Source of the DNA: Rhizobacter koreensis
GTDB lineage: Bacteria > Pseudomonadota > Gammaproteobacteria > Burkholderiales > Burkholderiaceae_C
Length of the DNA stretch: 64,000 nucleotides
Direction: 5' to 3'
Assembly (NCBI RefSeq): GCF_013366375.1
Contig: NZ_JABWMJ010000005.1
Coordinates: 124,001-188,000, forward strand
Every line of letters starts with the position of its first letter. Position 1 is the stretch's first letter. Positions 35,570 through 44,923 of this stretch are shown here, one piece after another. A model generated the notes under the pieces. The model was given only the letters and a program-made list of their open reading frames with translations. It made no database searches and was not told where the DNA came from. A program made the position numbers and the translations under genes.

Positions 35570-36985
35570 TCAGCGCTGGAGCCAATCGCGTTGCAACCAG
35601 TCGGGGAACCCGGGCGGGAACACGGCGGTAGCGGTGCTGCTGGGCAGGTTGACGAACTCGGCGGTCGAGTTGCCGGCGAACGTTGCCGTCACGCGCTGGA
35701 ACGGCAGCAGCTTCTGCGCGGTCGTGCAGGTCGCGACCCCCTCGCTGTTCGTCACGGCCGTGCACACCGGCGAGCGATCGACGCTGAAAGTCACGGGCTG
35801 GCCGATCACCGGACCCCACCCCGACGCTGCATCGGGATCCGTGCGGCCCCACCCGGTCGTGAGCTGCGCCGTCAACGCGTTCGTGAGCTGCTTCGGTTCC
35901 GTCACGGCGAGCGTGGTCACGCGCCAGACCGGCTCGTTCGCGGTCGCGTCGCGGGTCGCCAGCCAGGCGGCCGCGCACTCGCGCCAGATGGCAGCCGCGC
36001 GACGGGTCCTGTCGTTGCCGATGACGAAGGGATTCGGGTTGCGGCTGCCCGTGTGCTCGATCTGCTGCATGTGCACGGTCGAGCCGTCCGAGGTGGGGTG
36101 CGTGAGGAAGGTGCCCTCGAGTCCGTACTTCGACACCAGCGCGTACGAACGCTCGGTGCCGGTCAGGTAACCCCGCGCCGACGCCACCGCGGTCGGGTGA
36201 CCCTGGCGCCCGCCCATCATCAGCTTGTACTCCTTGCCGCTCTGGTGAACCGGAACCGCCAGGTTCATCATGCCCGGGGTGTGGCCCGGGATGGACTGAA
36301 AGACGAACTTGATTCCAGCGATGGTCCGTTCCTGGGGCTCCGCGACGCTGGAGGGGATCTGCACCGGGTTGTAGGTCTTGCCGGCCGCATCGCCCGAACC
36401 GAGATAGATCTCGAGGTTTGGCCCGAAGATGGCACGAAGCCGGTTCGCTCCACCGTCGTGGTCGAAGTGCCCGTGGGTGAGGATCACCGCTTGCAGGGGC
36501 TGACTGGCACTGAGGCCCAACGACTGCAGCGCCGGCATCGTGTACTGGTCCACCTCGGCGCTGTTGTTCAGTGCATCGATCAGGATGAAGCCGCCGGTCG
36601 GCGTCTTCATGATGTACTGGCCCACGTACATGTCGCCGATGTACCAGACGTCGTCGAAGACCTGCGTGAGCGGGACCCGGGTCGCACGGCGCTCACGACT
36701 CGAACGGTCGTACATCGTCGGATCCTCCACCGCATCGCAGGAGTAGGTCCGGTAGTGGTTGACGAGCGCCAGGTCTCCACCCGCGTTCTTCATCGCTGCC
36801 CTGAGATGCCGTTGAGTCTCGGCCGAGAAGGACTGGGCACGTGCGTCCGGACTCAGCGTGGAGGCCAGACCGGCAATCGCCAATGCGATGACGAACATCG
36901 ACGACCGTTCCGAGCCGCGCCTCGCGCCCGGTGACTCATGGCCAACGTGTCCACTCCCGACTTCCGTGCCAGCCTTGCTCATCAT
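35570..36985 (-). CDS. Secreted MBL-fold hydrolase with Ig-like domain (paralogue without dockerin)
   Basis: A 471-residue paralogue of the protein at 32320. The zinc motif THGHFDHDGG (His171, His173, Asp175, His176), IYLGSGDAAGKTYNP and SIPGHTPGM are nearly the same. The Ig-like tail (VIGQPVTFSV, then CTAVTNSEGVATC) is also present, but the protein stops there with a short WLQR-repeat end, so there is no dockerin. The first Met at 36985 puts a 29-residue hydrophilic leader before the hydrophobic h-region; a start at 36898 (MFVIALAIAG) would give a conventional signal peptide. The likely location is periplasm or outside. The upstream region is unusually long and structured. Confidence 0.82.
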   Translation of the reverse strand: MMSKAGTEVGSGHVGHESPGARRGSERSSMFVIALAIAGLASTLSPDARAQSFSAETQRHLRAAMKNAGGDLALVNHYRTYSCDAVEDPTMYDRSSRERRATRVPLTQVFDDVWYIGDMYVGQYIMKTPTGGFILIDALNNSAEVDQYTMPALQSLGLSASQPLQAVILTHGHFDHDGGANRLRAIFGPNLEIYLGSGDAAGKTYNPVQIPSSVAEPQERTIAGIKFVFQSIPGHTPGMMNLAVPVHQSGKEYKLMMGGRQGHPTAVASARGYLTGTERSYALVSKYGLEGTFLTHPTSDGSTVHMQQIEHTGSRNPNPFVIGNDRTRRAAAIWRECAAAWLATRDATANEPVWRVTTLAVTEPKQLTNALTAQLTTGWGRTDPDAASGWGPVIGQPVTFSVDRSPVCTAVTNSEGVATCTTAQKLLPFQRVTATFAGNSTAEFVNLPSSTATAVFPPGFPDWLQRDWLQR

Positions 36986-37644
36986 GGATAACCCCAGTCT
37001 CCGAAGAATAATTAGAAGAAGCAGATGTGCCGTCGAGAAGCCCCGAGCGGGGCCGCGGCGCATCGCCGAACGAAGCCTCCGCCGGCCGCGACCGAAGAAC
37101 GCTGCGGGCATTCTGTTGGTGGGCAGTTGCTGCGGTCCAATAGATTCTTTTTTCGCACTCATAAACCGCGGCGGCGCCCGGCGAAGGCGGGCCGCGGCTC
37201 TCATGGCGGAGAGCCGTTGCTTATGAGATCCGGTCGATGCGTGCGTCGACGACGGCAGGGCCGCGACGCGGGCGGACTTCGGCGCTCTTTGGTGCCCAAT
37301 CGAAATTGGGCGCCCCGCGACCTCTGCCGTTGCCGAACGCGCGAGTGCCGACCGTAAAGGTCGGACCAACGATGTCGAACCGCTCGGCTATGTCAGGGGA
37401 CTGTTCATGTCGGTCGCGTCGCGAGCTTGCGTGCCGGCCGCGTCACTCGTGCAGGACTCGGTTCGTGCGCCGGACCAACGCGCAGGCGAGGCGAGGCCGC
37501 ACGTCACGGCGCGGATGCCGCTCGACGCTGCTCGTTGCGGACTCACGTCGCCGGTGCGCGAAGAGCGGTGAACGGTGCCCGGCACCTCGGGAGCTCGCCC
37601 GCTGGATGACGCGCGCGCGAAGGGCCGCCGCGCGCGTCGATGCG
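36986..37644. other. 659-bp intergenic region with several hairpins
   Basis: No supported ORF lies between the MBL gene and the Bug gene, both on the minus strand. It contains an AT-rich patch just before the MBL start (about 37000-37022), a bracketed multi-hairpin structure (37158-37227), and two isolated hairpins at 37291-37314 (10-bp stem, CGAA loop) and 37348-37364 (6-bp stem, GTAAA loop). None has a clear terminator T-tract. It may hold a 5' leader for the MBL gene or a small RNA; neither can be proved here. Confidence 0.5.
37158..37227. repeat. Nested inverted repeat with outer CTCATAA/TTATGAG stem and two inner hairpins
   Basis: CTCATAA at 37158-37164 pairs with TTATGAG at 37221-37227. 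Inside are a GC-rich hairpin (CCGCGG/CCGCGG with an inner CGCCCGG-type stem) and a GGCTCT/AGAGCC hairpin, giving a three-way-junction shape. Read on the minus strand it sits 170-240 nt upstream of the MBL gene start. It resembles no riboswitch core I know. Confidence 0.45.
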
Positions 37645-38637
37645 TCACTCGATCCTGATGTCTGCCTGCTTGATCACCTGCGCCCACTTCGCGGTCTCGC
37701 TGCGGATGTAGGCGGCCATCTCGTCGGGCGTGCTGGCGATCGGTTCCACGCCGGCGTCGACCAGCTTCTGGCGCACTGCAGGGTCCTGCACGGCCTTCGC
37801 GAACTCGGCGTTGAGGCGGGCGATCGCATCGCGCGGCGTGCCGGTCGGTACCGCGAGGCCTTGCCACGCCCACGCCTCGAAGTTGGGGATGCCCTGCTCG
37901 GCGAAGGTCGGCACGTTCGGCAGGGCGGTGATGCGGCGCGGGCTCGCGACCGCCAGCACGCGCAGCCGGCCCGCCTTGATCATCGGGGAGCCCGCGGCAA
38001 GGTCGACGAACATCACCGGCACCTGCCCGGCGACGACGTCCTGGATCGCCGGGCCGGCCCCCTTGTACGGGACGTGGCTGAGCTTGATCCCGGCACGCTG
38101 CTGGAACAGCTCCATCGTCAGGTGGTGGGTGGTGCCGGCGCCGACCGAGGCGAAGCTCATCTTGCCGGCTTCGCGCTTGGCTTCGTCGATGAACTCGCGC
38201 ACCGTGGTCGCCTTCGACAGGTTCGGGTTGACCACCAGCAGCATCGCGAACCGCGCGGTCAGCGACACCGGAGCGAAGTCCTTCACCGGGTCGTACGGTA
38301 GCTTCTTGTAGAGGCTCGGGTTCACCGCCAGCGTGGTGCTGTCGGCGAGCAGCACGGTGTAGCCGTCGGCAGGCGAGTGCGCCGCGGCTTCGGCGCCGAT
38401 GATGGTCGCGGCGCCCGGCTTGTTCTCGACGACAATGGTCTGACCAAGCTGCTCGCCGAGCTTGCCGCCCACGGTGCGGGCGAAGAAGTCGGTGCCGCCG
38501 CCGGCCGCGTAAGGGACGATCAGGCGGACGGGCTTGGTCGGGTAGCCCTGCGCTACGGCGGGCGTCGTGCCGAGGGTCGAGGCGAGCGCAAGGGCGGCGG
38601 GCAGGAGCAGGGTCAGCCGGCGGCTTGACGAGAGCAT
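37645..38637 (-). CDS. Bug family periplasmic solute-binding protein (P450 operon)
   Basis: A 330-residue TctC-like receptor: signal peptide about 1-29 (ending AVAQG), signature YPTKPVRLIVPYAAGGGTDF, then IVVENKPGAATIIG and VPYKGAGPAIQDVVAGQVP. It starts 36 nt after the stop of the P450-reductase gene on the same strand, so the two are almost certainly co-transcribed. That arrangement suggests the receptor scavenges or senses the substrate oxidised by the P450, a contextual inference. No tctAB genes are seen. Confidence 0.92.
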   Translation of the reverse strand: MLSSSRRLTLLLPAALALASTLGTTPAVAQGYPTKPVRLIVPYAAGGGTDFFARTVGGKLGEQLGQTIVVENKPGAATIIGAEAAAHSPADGYTVLLADSTTLAVNPSLYKKLPYDPVKDFAPVSLTARFAMLLVVNPNLSKATTVREFIDEAKREAGKMSFASVGAGTTHHLTMELFQQRAGIKLSHVPYKGAGPAIQDVVAGQVPVMFVDLAAGSPMIKAGRLRVLAVASPRRITALPNVPTFAEQGIPNFEAWAWQGLAVPTGTPRDAIARLNAEFAKAVQDPAVRQKLVDAGVEPIASTPDEMAAYIRSETAKWAQVIKQADIRIE

Positions 38638-38673
38638 GGGACGGTCTCCGTTGGTGTGGGTGTGAAGGGTCGG

Positions 38674-41007
38674 TCAGAGTTCGATCACGAGCCGCTCGCC
38701 GCAGGCGCGCGAGCAGCAGGTCATCATCTTGGCGTTGGCTTCGCGCTCGGCGCGCGTCAGCACGACATCGCGGTGGTCCACCTCGCCGGCGAGCACGCGC
38801 ACCTCGCACGACCCGCAGAGGCCCTCTTCGCAGTCGCTCTGGATGTCGATGTTGGCGGCGCGCAGCGCGGCGAGCACGGTCTGGTCGGCGCGCACGTTGA
38901 CGACGATGCCCGAGTCCTTGAGCTCGACGTCGAACGCGTGCTCCTTCGCCGGGTCGAGCGTGCCCAGGGTCGATTCGAAGTGCTCGATGCGCAGCGCGTC
39001 GTCGGGCCAGACCGCGCAGATGCCTTCGAGCGCCTCGAGCATGCGCAACGGCCCGCAGGCATAGACGCGGGTCTCGGGCTGCGGCGTGCCGAGCAGCGCC
39101 ACCAGGTCGTTGCGACGTCCCTCGTCCTGTGCGTAGAGGTGCAGGCGGTCGCCGTGCAGCGCGCGCAACTCGTCGACGAACGCCATCGTCCGTCGGCTGC
39201 GCCCGCTGTAGTGCAGCTCGTAATCGATGCCGAGCGCCTTGGCTCGACGTGCCATCGCGGCGATCGGCGTGATGCCAATGCCGCCGGCGACGAACACGAT
39301 GCGGCGCGCGCCCTCGTCGAGGCGGAAGTGGTTGCGCGGGCCGCGGATCTTCAGCACGTCGCCGACGCGGGCGTTGGCGTGGATCCATGCCGAGCCGCCG
39401 CGCCCGGCGTCCTCGCGCAGCACCGCGATCTCGTAGGCATGCGCGTCGGCCGGGTCGCCGCACAGCGAGTACTGGCGGGTCGTGTCGGGTGATCCGCACT
39501 CGACGTCGATGTGCGAGCCCGGCGTCCAGCGCGGCAGCACGCGGCCGTCGGGCGCCACCAGCCGCAGGCGCACGATGCCATAGGCGACCGGCGTCATCTG
39601 CTCGACGCGCAGCGGCCGCGTGATCGCGTGCGCCGACGGTTCGCCGATGCGCACCGGCACCTGCGCGTCGCGGAGGGAGGGGTCGCGCCGTTCCGGATTC
39701 AGCGCCGGGTCCCACTCGACCCACAGGTGCTCGGGCCCGCGGAACGACGTGTTCGGCACGTAGCTGAAGGTCTGCTCCGCCAGCCGCATGTGCGGCAGGC
39801 GCCGGCTGAACGCCTCCAGGAAGATCTGCAGCTCCATGCGCGCCAGGTTCTTGCCCATGCACTGGTGCGCGCCGTAGCCGAAGGTGAGGTGGTCGCTCGC
39901 GTTGGCGCGCCGGATGTCGACGCCGTCGGCATCGGCGAAGTGGTGCTCGTCGTGGTTGGCCGACGAGGTCACGATCAGCAGCTTCGACCCCGCCGGGATC
40001 GCGATGCCGTCGATCACGACGTCCTTCGTCGCGAGGCGCCGCCACGCCGCGACCGAGCCGTTGTGGCGCAGGCACTCCTCGACCGCGTTCGGGATCAGGC
40101 TCGGGTCGTCGCAGATCTCGCGCCACACCTCGGGGTGCTGCAGCAGCAGCTTCATCGCGTTGGCGGCGGCGTTGGCGGTGGTCTCGTGGGCGGCGACGAT
40201 GCCGGCCATCATCATCGAGTGCAGGTAGGAGTCGGTCACCACCTCCGGATGGTCCTTCTGCTTGCGAAGGCCGTACTGCATCCAGCCCGGGCCCGACGGG
40301 TCCTGGCGCATCTTGTCGAGCACCTGGCCGGCGAACTGCCAGAAGTTGCCGACCGCGTGAGCCACCGCCACCTGTTCCTCCGGCCTCGGCCGGCCCCAGG
40401 TGTTGACGGTGTGCGCGATCGAGTACTTGCGGAGCGTCGCCATGTCTTCCTCGGGCACCCCGAGGAAGTGCAGCGCCACCGTGAGCGGCACCTCCCACAG
40501 CATCTGGTCGACGAGGTCGGCGCGGCCGTCGTCGATAAAGCGGTCGATGTACTCGCGCGTCAGCTCGCGCACCAGCGGCTCGTGGTGCTTCAGCGCCTCG
40601 GGCGTGAACGGCTCCATCAGCACGCGGCGGCGCGGCATGTGCGCCGGCTCGTCCTCGTTGACCAGCGTGCGATTCATGCCGTAGTTGTACGAAGCCAGCA
40701 CCGCGTTGGCCTCGGGGCCGGTCGGGGTGATCTTCTCGAGCGCGATCGAGGGGCTGAACGTGAGGTTGTCCCGGAAGATCGCCTTGATGGTCTCGTAGCG
40801 CGTCACCACCCAGTAGCCGAGCTGCGGGCTCCAGAAGGTCGGCTCCTGCTCCCGCGCCCAGCGCACGTAGTCGGGCGGGTCCTGCTGGTACGCGTCGCCG
40901 AACGGGTCGAACTCGGCGGCAAGCGGGCTGACCGGGCAGCCGTTCGGCGCCGTCGGGCCGGTGACCGGGCACGTGCGGTTTGCGGCCGGGGAGAGGGAGC
41001 TGGACAT
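38674..41007 (-). CDS. Self-sufficient cytochrome P450 fused to phthalate-dioxygenase-type reductase (CYP116B-like)
   Basis: A 777-residue fusion that needs no separate redox partners. The P450 domain (about 1-450) has the I-helix AGIVAAHETT, an ECLR (ExxR) K-helix and the heme loop FGYGAHQCMG with Cys383 as thiolate ligand. The reductase domain (about 455-680) has FMN-site RQYSLCG and an NAD(P)-binding segment VFVAGGIGITPIAAM. The C-terminal plant-type 2Fe-2S domain carries Cys726, Cys731, Cys734 and Cys764. The order P450-FMN-NAD-2Fe2S is that of P450RhF and CYP116B enzymes, which hydroxylate or dealkylate aromatics and thiocarbamates. The start at 41007 (MSSSLSP) is chosen because family homology begins soon after. 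The substrate is unknown. Confidence 0.93.
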   Translation of the reverse strand: MSSSLSPAANRTCPVTGPTAPNGCPVSPLAAEFDPFGDAYQQDPPDYVRWAREQEPTFWSPQLGYWVVTRYETIKAIFRDNLTFSPSIALEKITPTGPEANAVLASYNYGMNRTLVNEDEPAHMPRRRVLMEPFTPEALKHHEPLVRELTREYIDRFIDDGRADLVDQMLWEVPLTVALHFLGVPEEDMATLRKYSIAHTVNTWGRPRPEEQVAVAHAVGNFWQFAGQVLDKMRQDPSGPGWMQYGLRKQKDHPEVVTDSYLHSMMMAGIVAAHETTANAAANAMKLLLQHPEVWREICDDPSLIPNAVEECLRHNGSVAAWRRLATKDVVIDGIAIPAGSKLLIVTSSANHDEHHFADADGVDIRRANASDHLTFGYGAHQCMGKNLARMELQIFLEAFSRRLPHMRLAEQTFSYVPNTSFRGPEHLWVEWDPALNPERRDPSLRDAQVPVRIGEPSAHAITRPLRVEQMTPVAYGIVRLRLVAPDGRVLPRWTPGSHIDVECGSPDTTRQYSLCGDPADAHAYEIAVLREDAGRGGSAWIHANARVGDVLKIRGPRNHFRLDEGARRIVFVAGGIGITPIAAMARRAKALGIDYELHYSGRSRRTMAFVDELRALHGDRLHLYAQDEGRRNDLVALLGTPQPETRVYACGPLRMLEALEGICAVWPDDALRIEHFESTLGTLDPAKEHAFDVELKDSGIVVNVRADQTVLAALRAANIDIQSDCEEGLCGSCEVRVLAGEVDHRDVVLTRAEREANAKMMTCCSRACGERLVIEL

Positions 41008-41122
41008 CGTGTCGCGCGGTGCAGGAACAGGCCGTCGATGATGCACGCCCCGCCATGGTGCGCAACGCGGGCTAACCGCGACCTGCGCGTCGACGTAGCT
41101 TTGCCAGCCGGGCCGCCGCGCC

Positions 41123-41833
41123 TTATTCGCGCCGGAGCTGCAACGCGCCGCCGGCGCCGTCGACCGTGAAGCGCGCGCCGGCCGCCGGCGTGACCGGCGC
41201 CGAGCCGGCGAGCGCCAGCGGCTCGGGCGTGCAGATCGTGTGGGTGCGCGTCACGCGGGGCGCCAGGCGGTACGTCTGCTCGCCGAGTCGATAGCCGACC
41301 TCGCGGCCGCTCTGGTTGGTCACCGTGAAGCGGATCTGCTCGGCCTCGGGCCGCGCGAACACCTGCACGCCGTAGAAGCGCTTCGAGCGCGCGCTCTGCG
41401 CCACGCCGACGCCGATCTCGGCGACGTCGGTGCTCAGCAGGTTGCGACGGTGCGGCGGCGAGTTCTTCCAGCCCTCGACGAACGTCGTCGCGAGCTCGGC
41501 GGTCGCGAAACCGGCCGTGTTCAGCGCGAAGCCGATGTTCTCGGCGACCGCGCAGAACGCGTAACCACGCGAGCCGATGCGCTGGGCAGGCGTACGGCCG
41601 TCGGCGTCGTGCGCGTAGCGGTCGGTCTTCGCCATGTAGTCGGCGAAGCCCTGCGCGGCGGCGGCGAGCGTGGCGTCGGCCCGCAACGGCTCGAGTCCTT
41701 CGGCGCGCCGGAACGCATTGCTTTGTTCGACCATCAGGCGCGCGGCCGCGCCGAGGTCGGGGCGTGCCTGGGCGGCAGCCAGGCCGCTTCCCGCGACCCA
41801 CAGCGCGATCGCGACGCCCTGGAACGCCGCCAT
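41123..41833 (-). CDS. CAP/SCP-domain secreted protein
   Basis: A 236-residue exported protein of the CAP (cysteine-rich secretory/PR-1) superfamily. The signal peptide is about 1-22 (MAAFQGVAIALWVAGSGLAA). The CAP domain (about 30-165) shows MVEQSNAFRRAEGLEPLRAD, AQGFADYMAKTDRYAH, GYAFCAVAENIG and the SPPHRRNLL motif. A C-terminal beta domain (about 170-236) contains FTVTNQSGREVGYRLGEQTY. The start at 41833 is preferred because it begins the signal peptide; an open frame extends to 42016 with Arg-rich, signal-less sequence. The function of bacterial CAP proteins is largely unknown. Confidence 0.85.
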   Translation of the reverse strand: MAAFQGVAIALWVAGSGLAAAQARPDLGAAARLMVEQSNAFRRAEGLEPLRADATLAAAAQGFADYMAKTDRYAHDADGRTPAQRIGSRGYAFCAVAENIGFALNTAGFATAELATTFVEGWKNSPPHRRNLLSTDVAEIGVGVAQSARSKRFYGVQVFARPEAEQIRFTVTNQSGREVGYRLGEQTYRLAPRVTRTHTICTPEPLALAGSAPVTPAAGARFTVDGAGGALQLRRE

Positions 41834-42054
41834 CGGCGTGCCGCACGGCGCGACCGCGGCAGAGCGGGCGCGTGCGCAACCGCTGTGCACGGCGCGCCCG
41901 GCGCGTCGCCCGATACCGCGCGTGAATACCGCACGAAACCTGCCAGGTGATATTTCACGAACCGCGGAGCAGGCGTCGAGAAACCTGTCGAATACGTTTA
42001 CAAGGCGGGTATTCATGGAAAGGAAACGTGTTGTGAATCAACGGCTTGCGCGGT

Positions 42055-42070
42055 TGGTCCGGGGCTTGCA
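42055..42070 (+). promoter_or_regulatory. Candidate sigma-54 (-24/-12) promoter of the third PEP-CTERM gene
   Basis: TGGTCCG-GGGC-TTGCA: the -12 element TTGCA is perfect, the -24 element keeps the GG with two mismatches to TGGCACG, and GG to GC spacing is 10 nt. It ends 34 nt before the ATG at 42104, a suitable distance. Confidence 0.45.
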
Positions 42071-42103
42071 ATTCCCTCGTTGTCCAATAACAAGGGAATT
42101 ATC

Positions 42104-42688
42104 ATGACCCGCCTCTTTTCGACACTCGCCGCCGTCGCATTCGCGGCCGCAAGCCCGCTCGCTTCGGCCGGCATTCTCGGTACACCGGTTGAGGGCTTCA
42201 TCAGCTTCAACGGCGGAAGCACCAACTACTTCAACTCGTCGAACGGCTTCGTGCCAGGGGGTTGCCAGAACTCGGGAACCGGGTCCACGACCGTCACGGT
42301 GGTCAATCCGGGCGCCGAGTTCTGCTTCGCCGACGGGCTCAACACGGATACCGCGAACTTCACCGACAACACGTTGACCTATACCGACGTGTCCGGGGGC
42401 GGAACTGCGTCGACGCTCCTGCGCTTCACGTTCGCGCCCGGCCTGGTCACCGGCGTCCTCGAGCTCTCGGACAACTTCCTGAACGGCGGAGCGACCGCGA
42501 GCTTCGCGGGCAACGTGCTCACGATCAACATCGCGACCTTCAACCCGGCCGGCTCGTACAGCGCGAGCTACAGCCTGTTGTCGGCACCGGCGGCGGTCCC
42601 GGAGCCTTCGACGCTCGCGCTGCTCGGGGCGGTCGGCGTCGCCGCGGCAGCGGTCGCGCGGCGGCGCCGTGCCGGCAAGCCGGGCTGA
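42104..42688 (+). CDS. PEP-CTERM sorted secreted protein
   Basis: A 194-residue exported protein: signal peptide about 1-22 (ending PLASAG), a Thr/Asn/Gly-rich body with two cysteines (GGCQNSG and EFCFADG, likely one disulfide), and the sorting tail VPEPSTLALLGAVG, hydrophobic stretch, then RRRRAGK. The body has no recognised fold. The ATG at 42104 has AAGGGA 9 nt upstream. A -24/-12-like promoter precedes it, as for the PEP-CTERM gene at 4056. Confidence 0.87.
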   Translation: MTRLFSTLAAVAFAAASPLASAGILGTPVEGFISFNGGSTNYFNSSNGFVPGGCQNSGTGSTTVTVVNPGAEFCFADGLNTDTANFTDNTLTYTDVSGGGTASTLLRFTFAPGLVTGVLELSDNFLNGGATASFAGNVLTINIATFNPAGSYSASYSLLSAPAAVPEPSTLALLGAVGVAAAAVARRRRAGKPG

Positions 42689-42752
42689 ACGCCGGGCGCG
42701 CTGCAGCCGAACAGGTCGCATCGGCTGCGTTCGCGCGGGTGGGGGGGCTGAC

Positions 42753-43166
42753 CTACAGCCGCCCGACGCAGCCGGGCGCGCCACAGCGGCAGGCGAGCTT
42801 GCCCTCGTGGTGCGTCTCGCCGTAGTTCACGGTGATCTCTTCGCCGACCTCGATGTCGCGCAGCGCGTAGAACTCGACCCGGCCCTGGCCGATGTAGAGG
42901 CGCGCGTTCGGCGCGCACGAGTGGTTGACGAAGCGCATGGGGTCGCTCGACATGCGAAAGTCGATCGCCCGCTTGTCCGAGAGCTCGACGATCATGATCC
43001 GCTCGTGGCGCGTCGCACGGATGCGCGCCTCCTCGACGCTGATCGACTCGCCGCGAATCTCGCCGATCTTGCGCCGGCGCGGGATCGGCTCGGCGGCGAA
43101 CGCACCGTTGCCGTCGATCGGGCTCGCATCGACGCGGACGTCGAACTTCTGGTACGCGGGTCGCAT
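42753..43166 (-). CDS. SET domain protein (predicted lysine methyltransferase)
   Basis: A 137-residue protein consisting almost only of a SET domain. SPIDGNGAFAAEPIP corresponds to the GxG SAM loop, RFVNHSCAPNARLYI to the NHSC pseudoknot motif, and EEITVNYGET to the catalytic-Tyr segment. A post-SET zinc cluster CRCGAPGCVG closes the protein. It would transfer methyl groups from SAM to lysine in a protein substrate in the cytoplasm. Bacterial SET proteins are scattered and their targets mostly unknown. It is divergent from the hydrolase at 43257, 90 nt away. Confidence 0.9.
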   Translation of the reverse strand: MRPAYQKFDVRVDASPIDGNGAFAAEPIPRRRKIGEIRGESISVEEARIRATRHERIMIVELSDKRAIDFRMSSDPMRFVNHSCAPNARLYIGQGRVEFYALRDIEVGEEITVNYGETHHEGKLACRCGAPGCVGRL

Positions 43167-43256
43167 CGGGCGAGTCTATGTCGCGCCCTCCAGGCGGCGC
43201 CGGCGTGCGGGATCGCGCGGGGCGGACGCCGCCGGCCGCTCGGGTACAAACGCCCG

Positions 43257-44108
43257 ATGCAACCGACCTCCCACTACCTCGCCTGCGAAGGCCGCGAAGT
43301 CCACTACATGGCGTGGGGCGACCCCGCGGCCGAGCCGGTGATCGCGTGGCACGGCCTGGCCCGCACCGGGCGCGACATGGACGACGTCGCCGAGCACCTG
43401 TCGGCGCGCTTCCGCGTGATCTGCCCCGACACCATCGGCCGCGGCCTCAGCCAGTGGAGCCCCGAGCCCGAGAGCGAGTACTGCCTCGCGTTCTACGCGC
43501 GCCTCGCCGCATCGCTGGTCGACCAGCTCGGCTTCGGGCGCGTGCACTGGATCGGCACCTCGATGGGCGGCGCGATCGGCATCGCCGCCGCGGCCGGGCC
43601 GCTGCGCGGCCGCATCCGCAGCCTGCTGCTGAACGACATCGGGCCGCAGATCGCCGACGCTGCCGTCGAGCGCATCCGCAGCTACGCCGGCAACCCGCCC
43701 GCGTTCGCGACCGTGAGCGAGCTCGAGACGTACTTCCGCACCGTCTACAAGCCGTACGGGCCGATGAACGACGCGCAGTGGCGGCGCCTCGCCGAAACCT
43801 CGACGCGGCGCCTGCCCGACGGCCGGGTGACGCCCCACTACGACCCGAACATGGTCATGCAGTTCACCCACCACCCCGACGACTACCGGCTGTGGGACGC
43901 GTGGGACTCGCTCGACCTGCCGACGCTGGTACTGCGCGGCGCCGAGTCGGACCTGCTGCTGCCCGAGACGGTCGAGCAGATGACGGTGCGCGGGCCACGC
44001 GCCGAGGCGGTCGAGATCGCCGGCTGCGGTCATGCGCCGACGCTGAACTCGCCCGAGGAGTTCGCGCTCATCGAGCGGCTGTTCGCGCGGGCGGGCCGAG
44101 CGATGTAG
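43257..44108 (+). CDS. Alpha/beta-fold hydrolase
   Basis: A 283-residue serine hydrolase. HGLARTGRDMDDVAEHL is the oxyanion region, GTSMGGAIG the nucleophile elbow (Ser), LVLRGAESDLLLPE the acid (Asp) and GCGHAPTLNSPEE the catalytic His, so the triad is complete. It is cytoplasmic, with no signal peptide. Sequence style is close to esterase and meta-cleavage-type hydrolases, but no specific substrate can be assigned. The ATG at 43257 begins family homology directly. It is convergent with another alpha/beta hydrolase ending at 44185. Confidence 0.88.
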   Translation: MQPTSHYLACEGREVHYMAWGDPAAEPVIAWHGLARTGRDMDDVAEHLSARFRVICPDTIGRGLSQWSPEPESEYCLAFYARLAASLVDQLGFGRVHWIGTSMGGAIGIAAAAGPLRGRIRSLLLNDIGPQIADAAVERIRSYAGNPPAFATVSELETYFRTVYKPYGPMNDAQWRRLAETSTRRLPDGRVTPHYDPNMVMQFTHHPDDYRLWDAWDSLDLPTLVLRGAESDLLLPETVEQMTVRGPRAEAVEIAGCGHAPTLNSPEEFALIERLFARAGRAM

Positions 44109-44184
44109 ATGTCGGGCGGCCGCGCGGGCCTCGGTGTGACGCGGCGCAGTACGCTGGCTCGCCAGGCGCGAGCCCCTTCGCACC

Positions 44185-44901
<717 letters not shown>

Positions 44902-44923
44902 GCGCGCCGCCCCGGCCGCTTGC

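Noticed and set aside
37158..37227. Rho-independent terminator
   Set aside because: No T-tract follows the structure on either strand; the T-run at 37148-37153 is on the wrong side for the hairpin.
41834..42016. Longer N-terminus for the CAP protein (start at 42016)
   Set aside because: The extension is Arg-rich and would bury the signal peptide; the start at 41833 gives a normal export signal.
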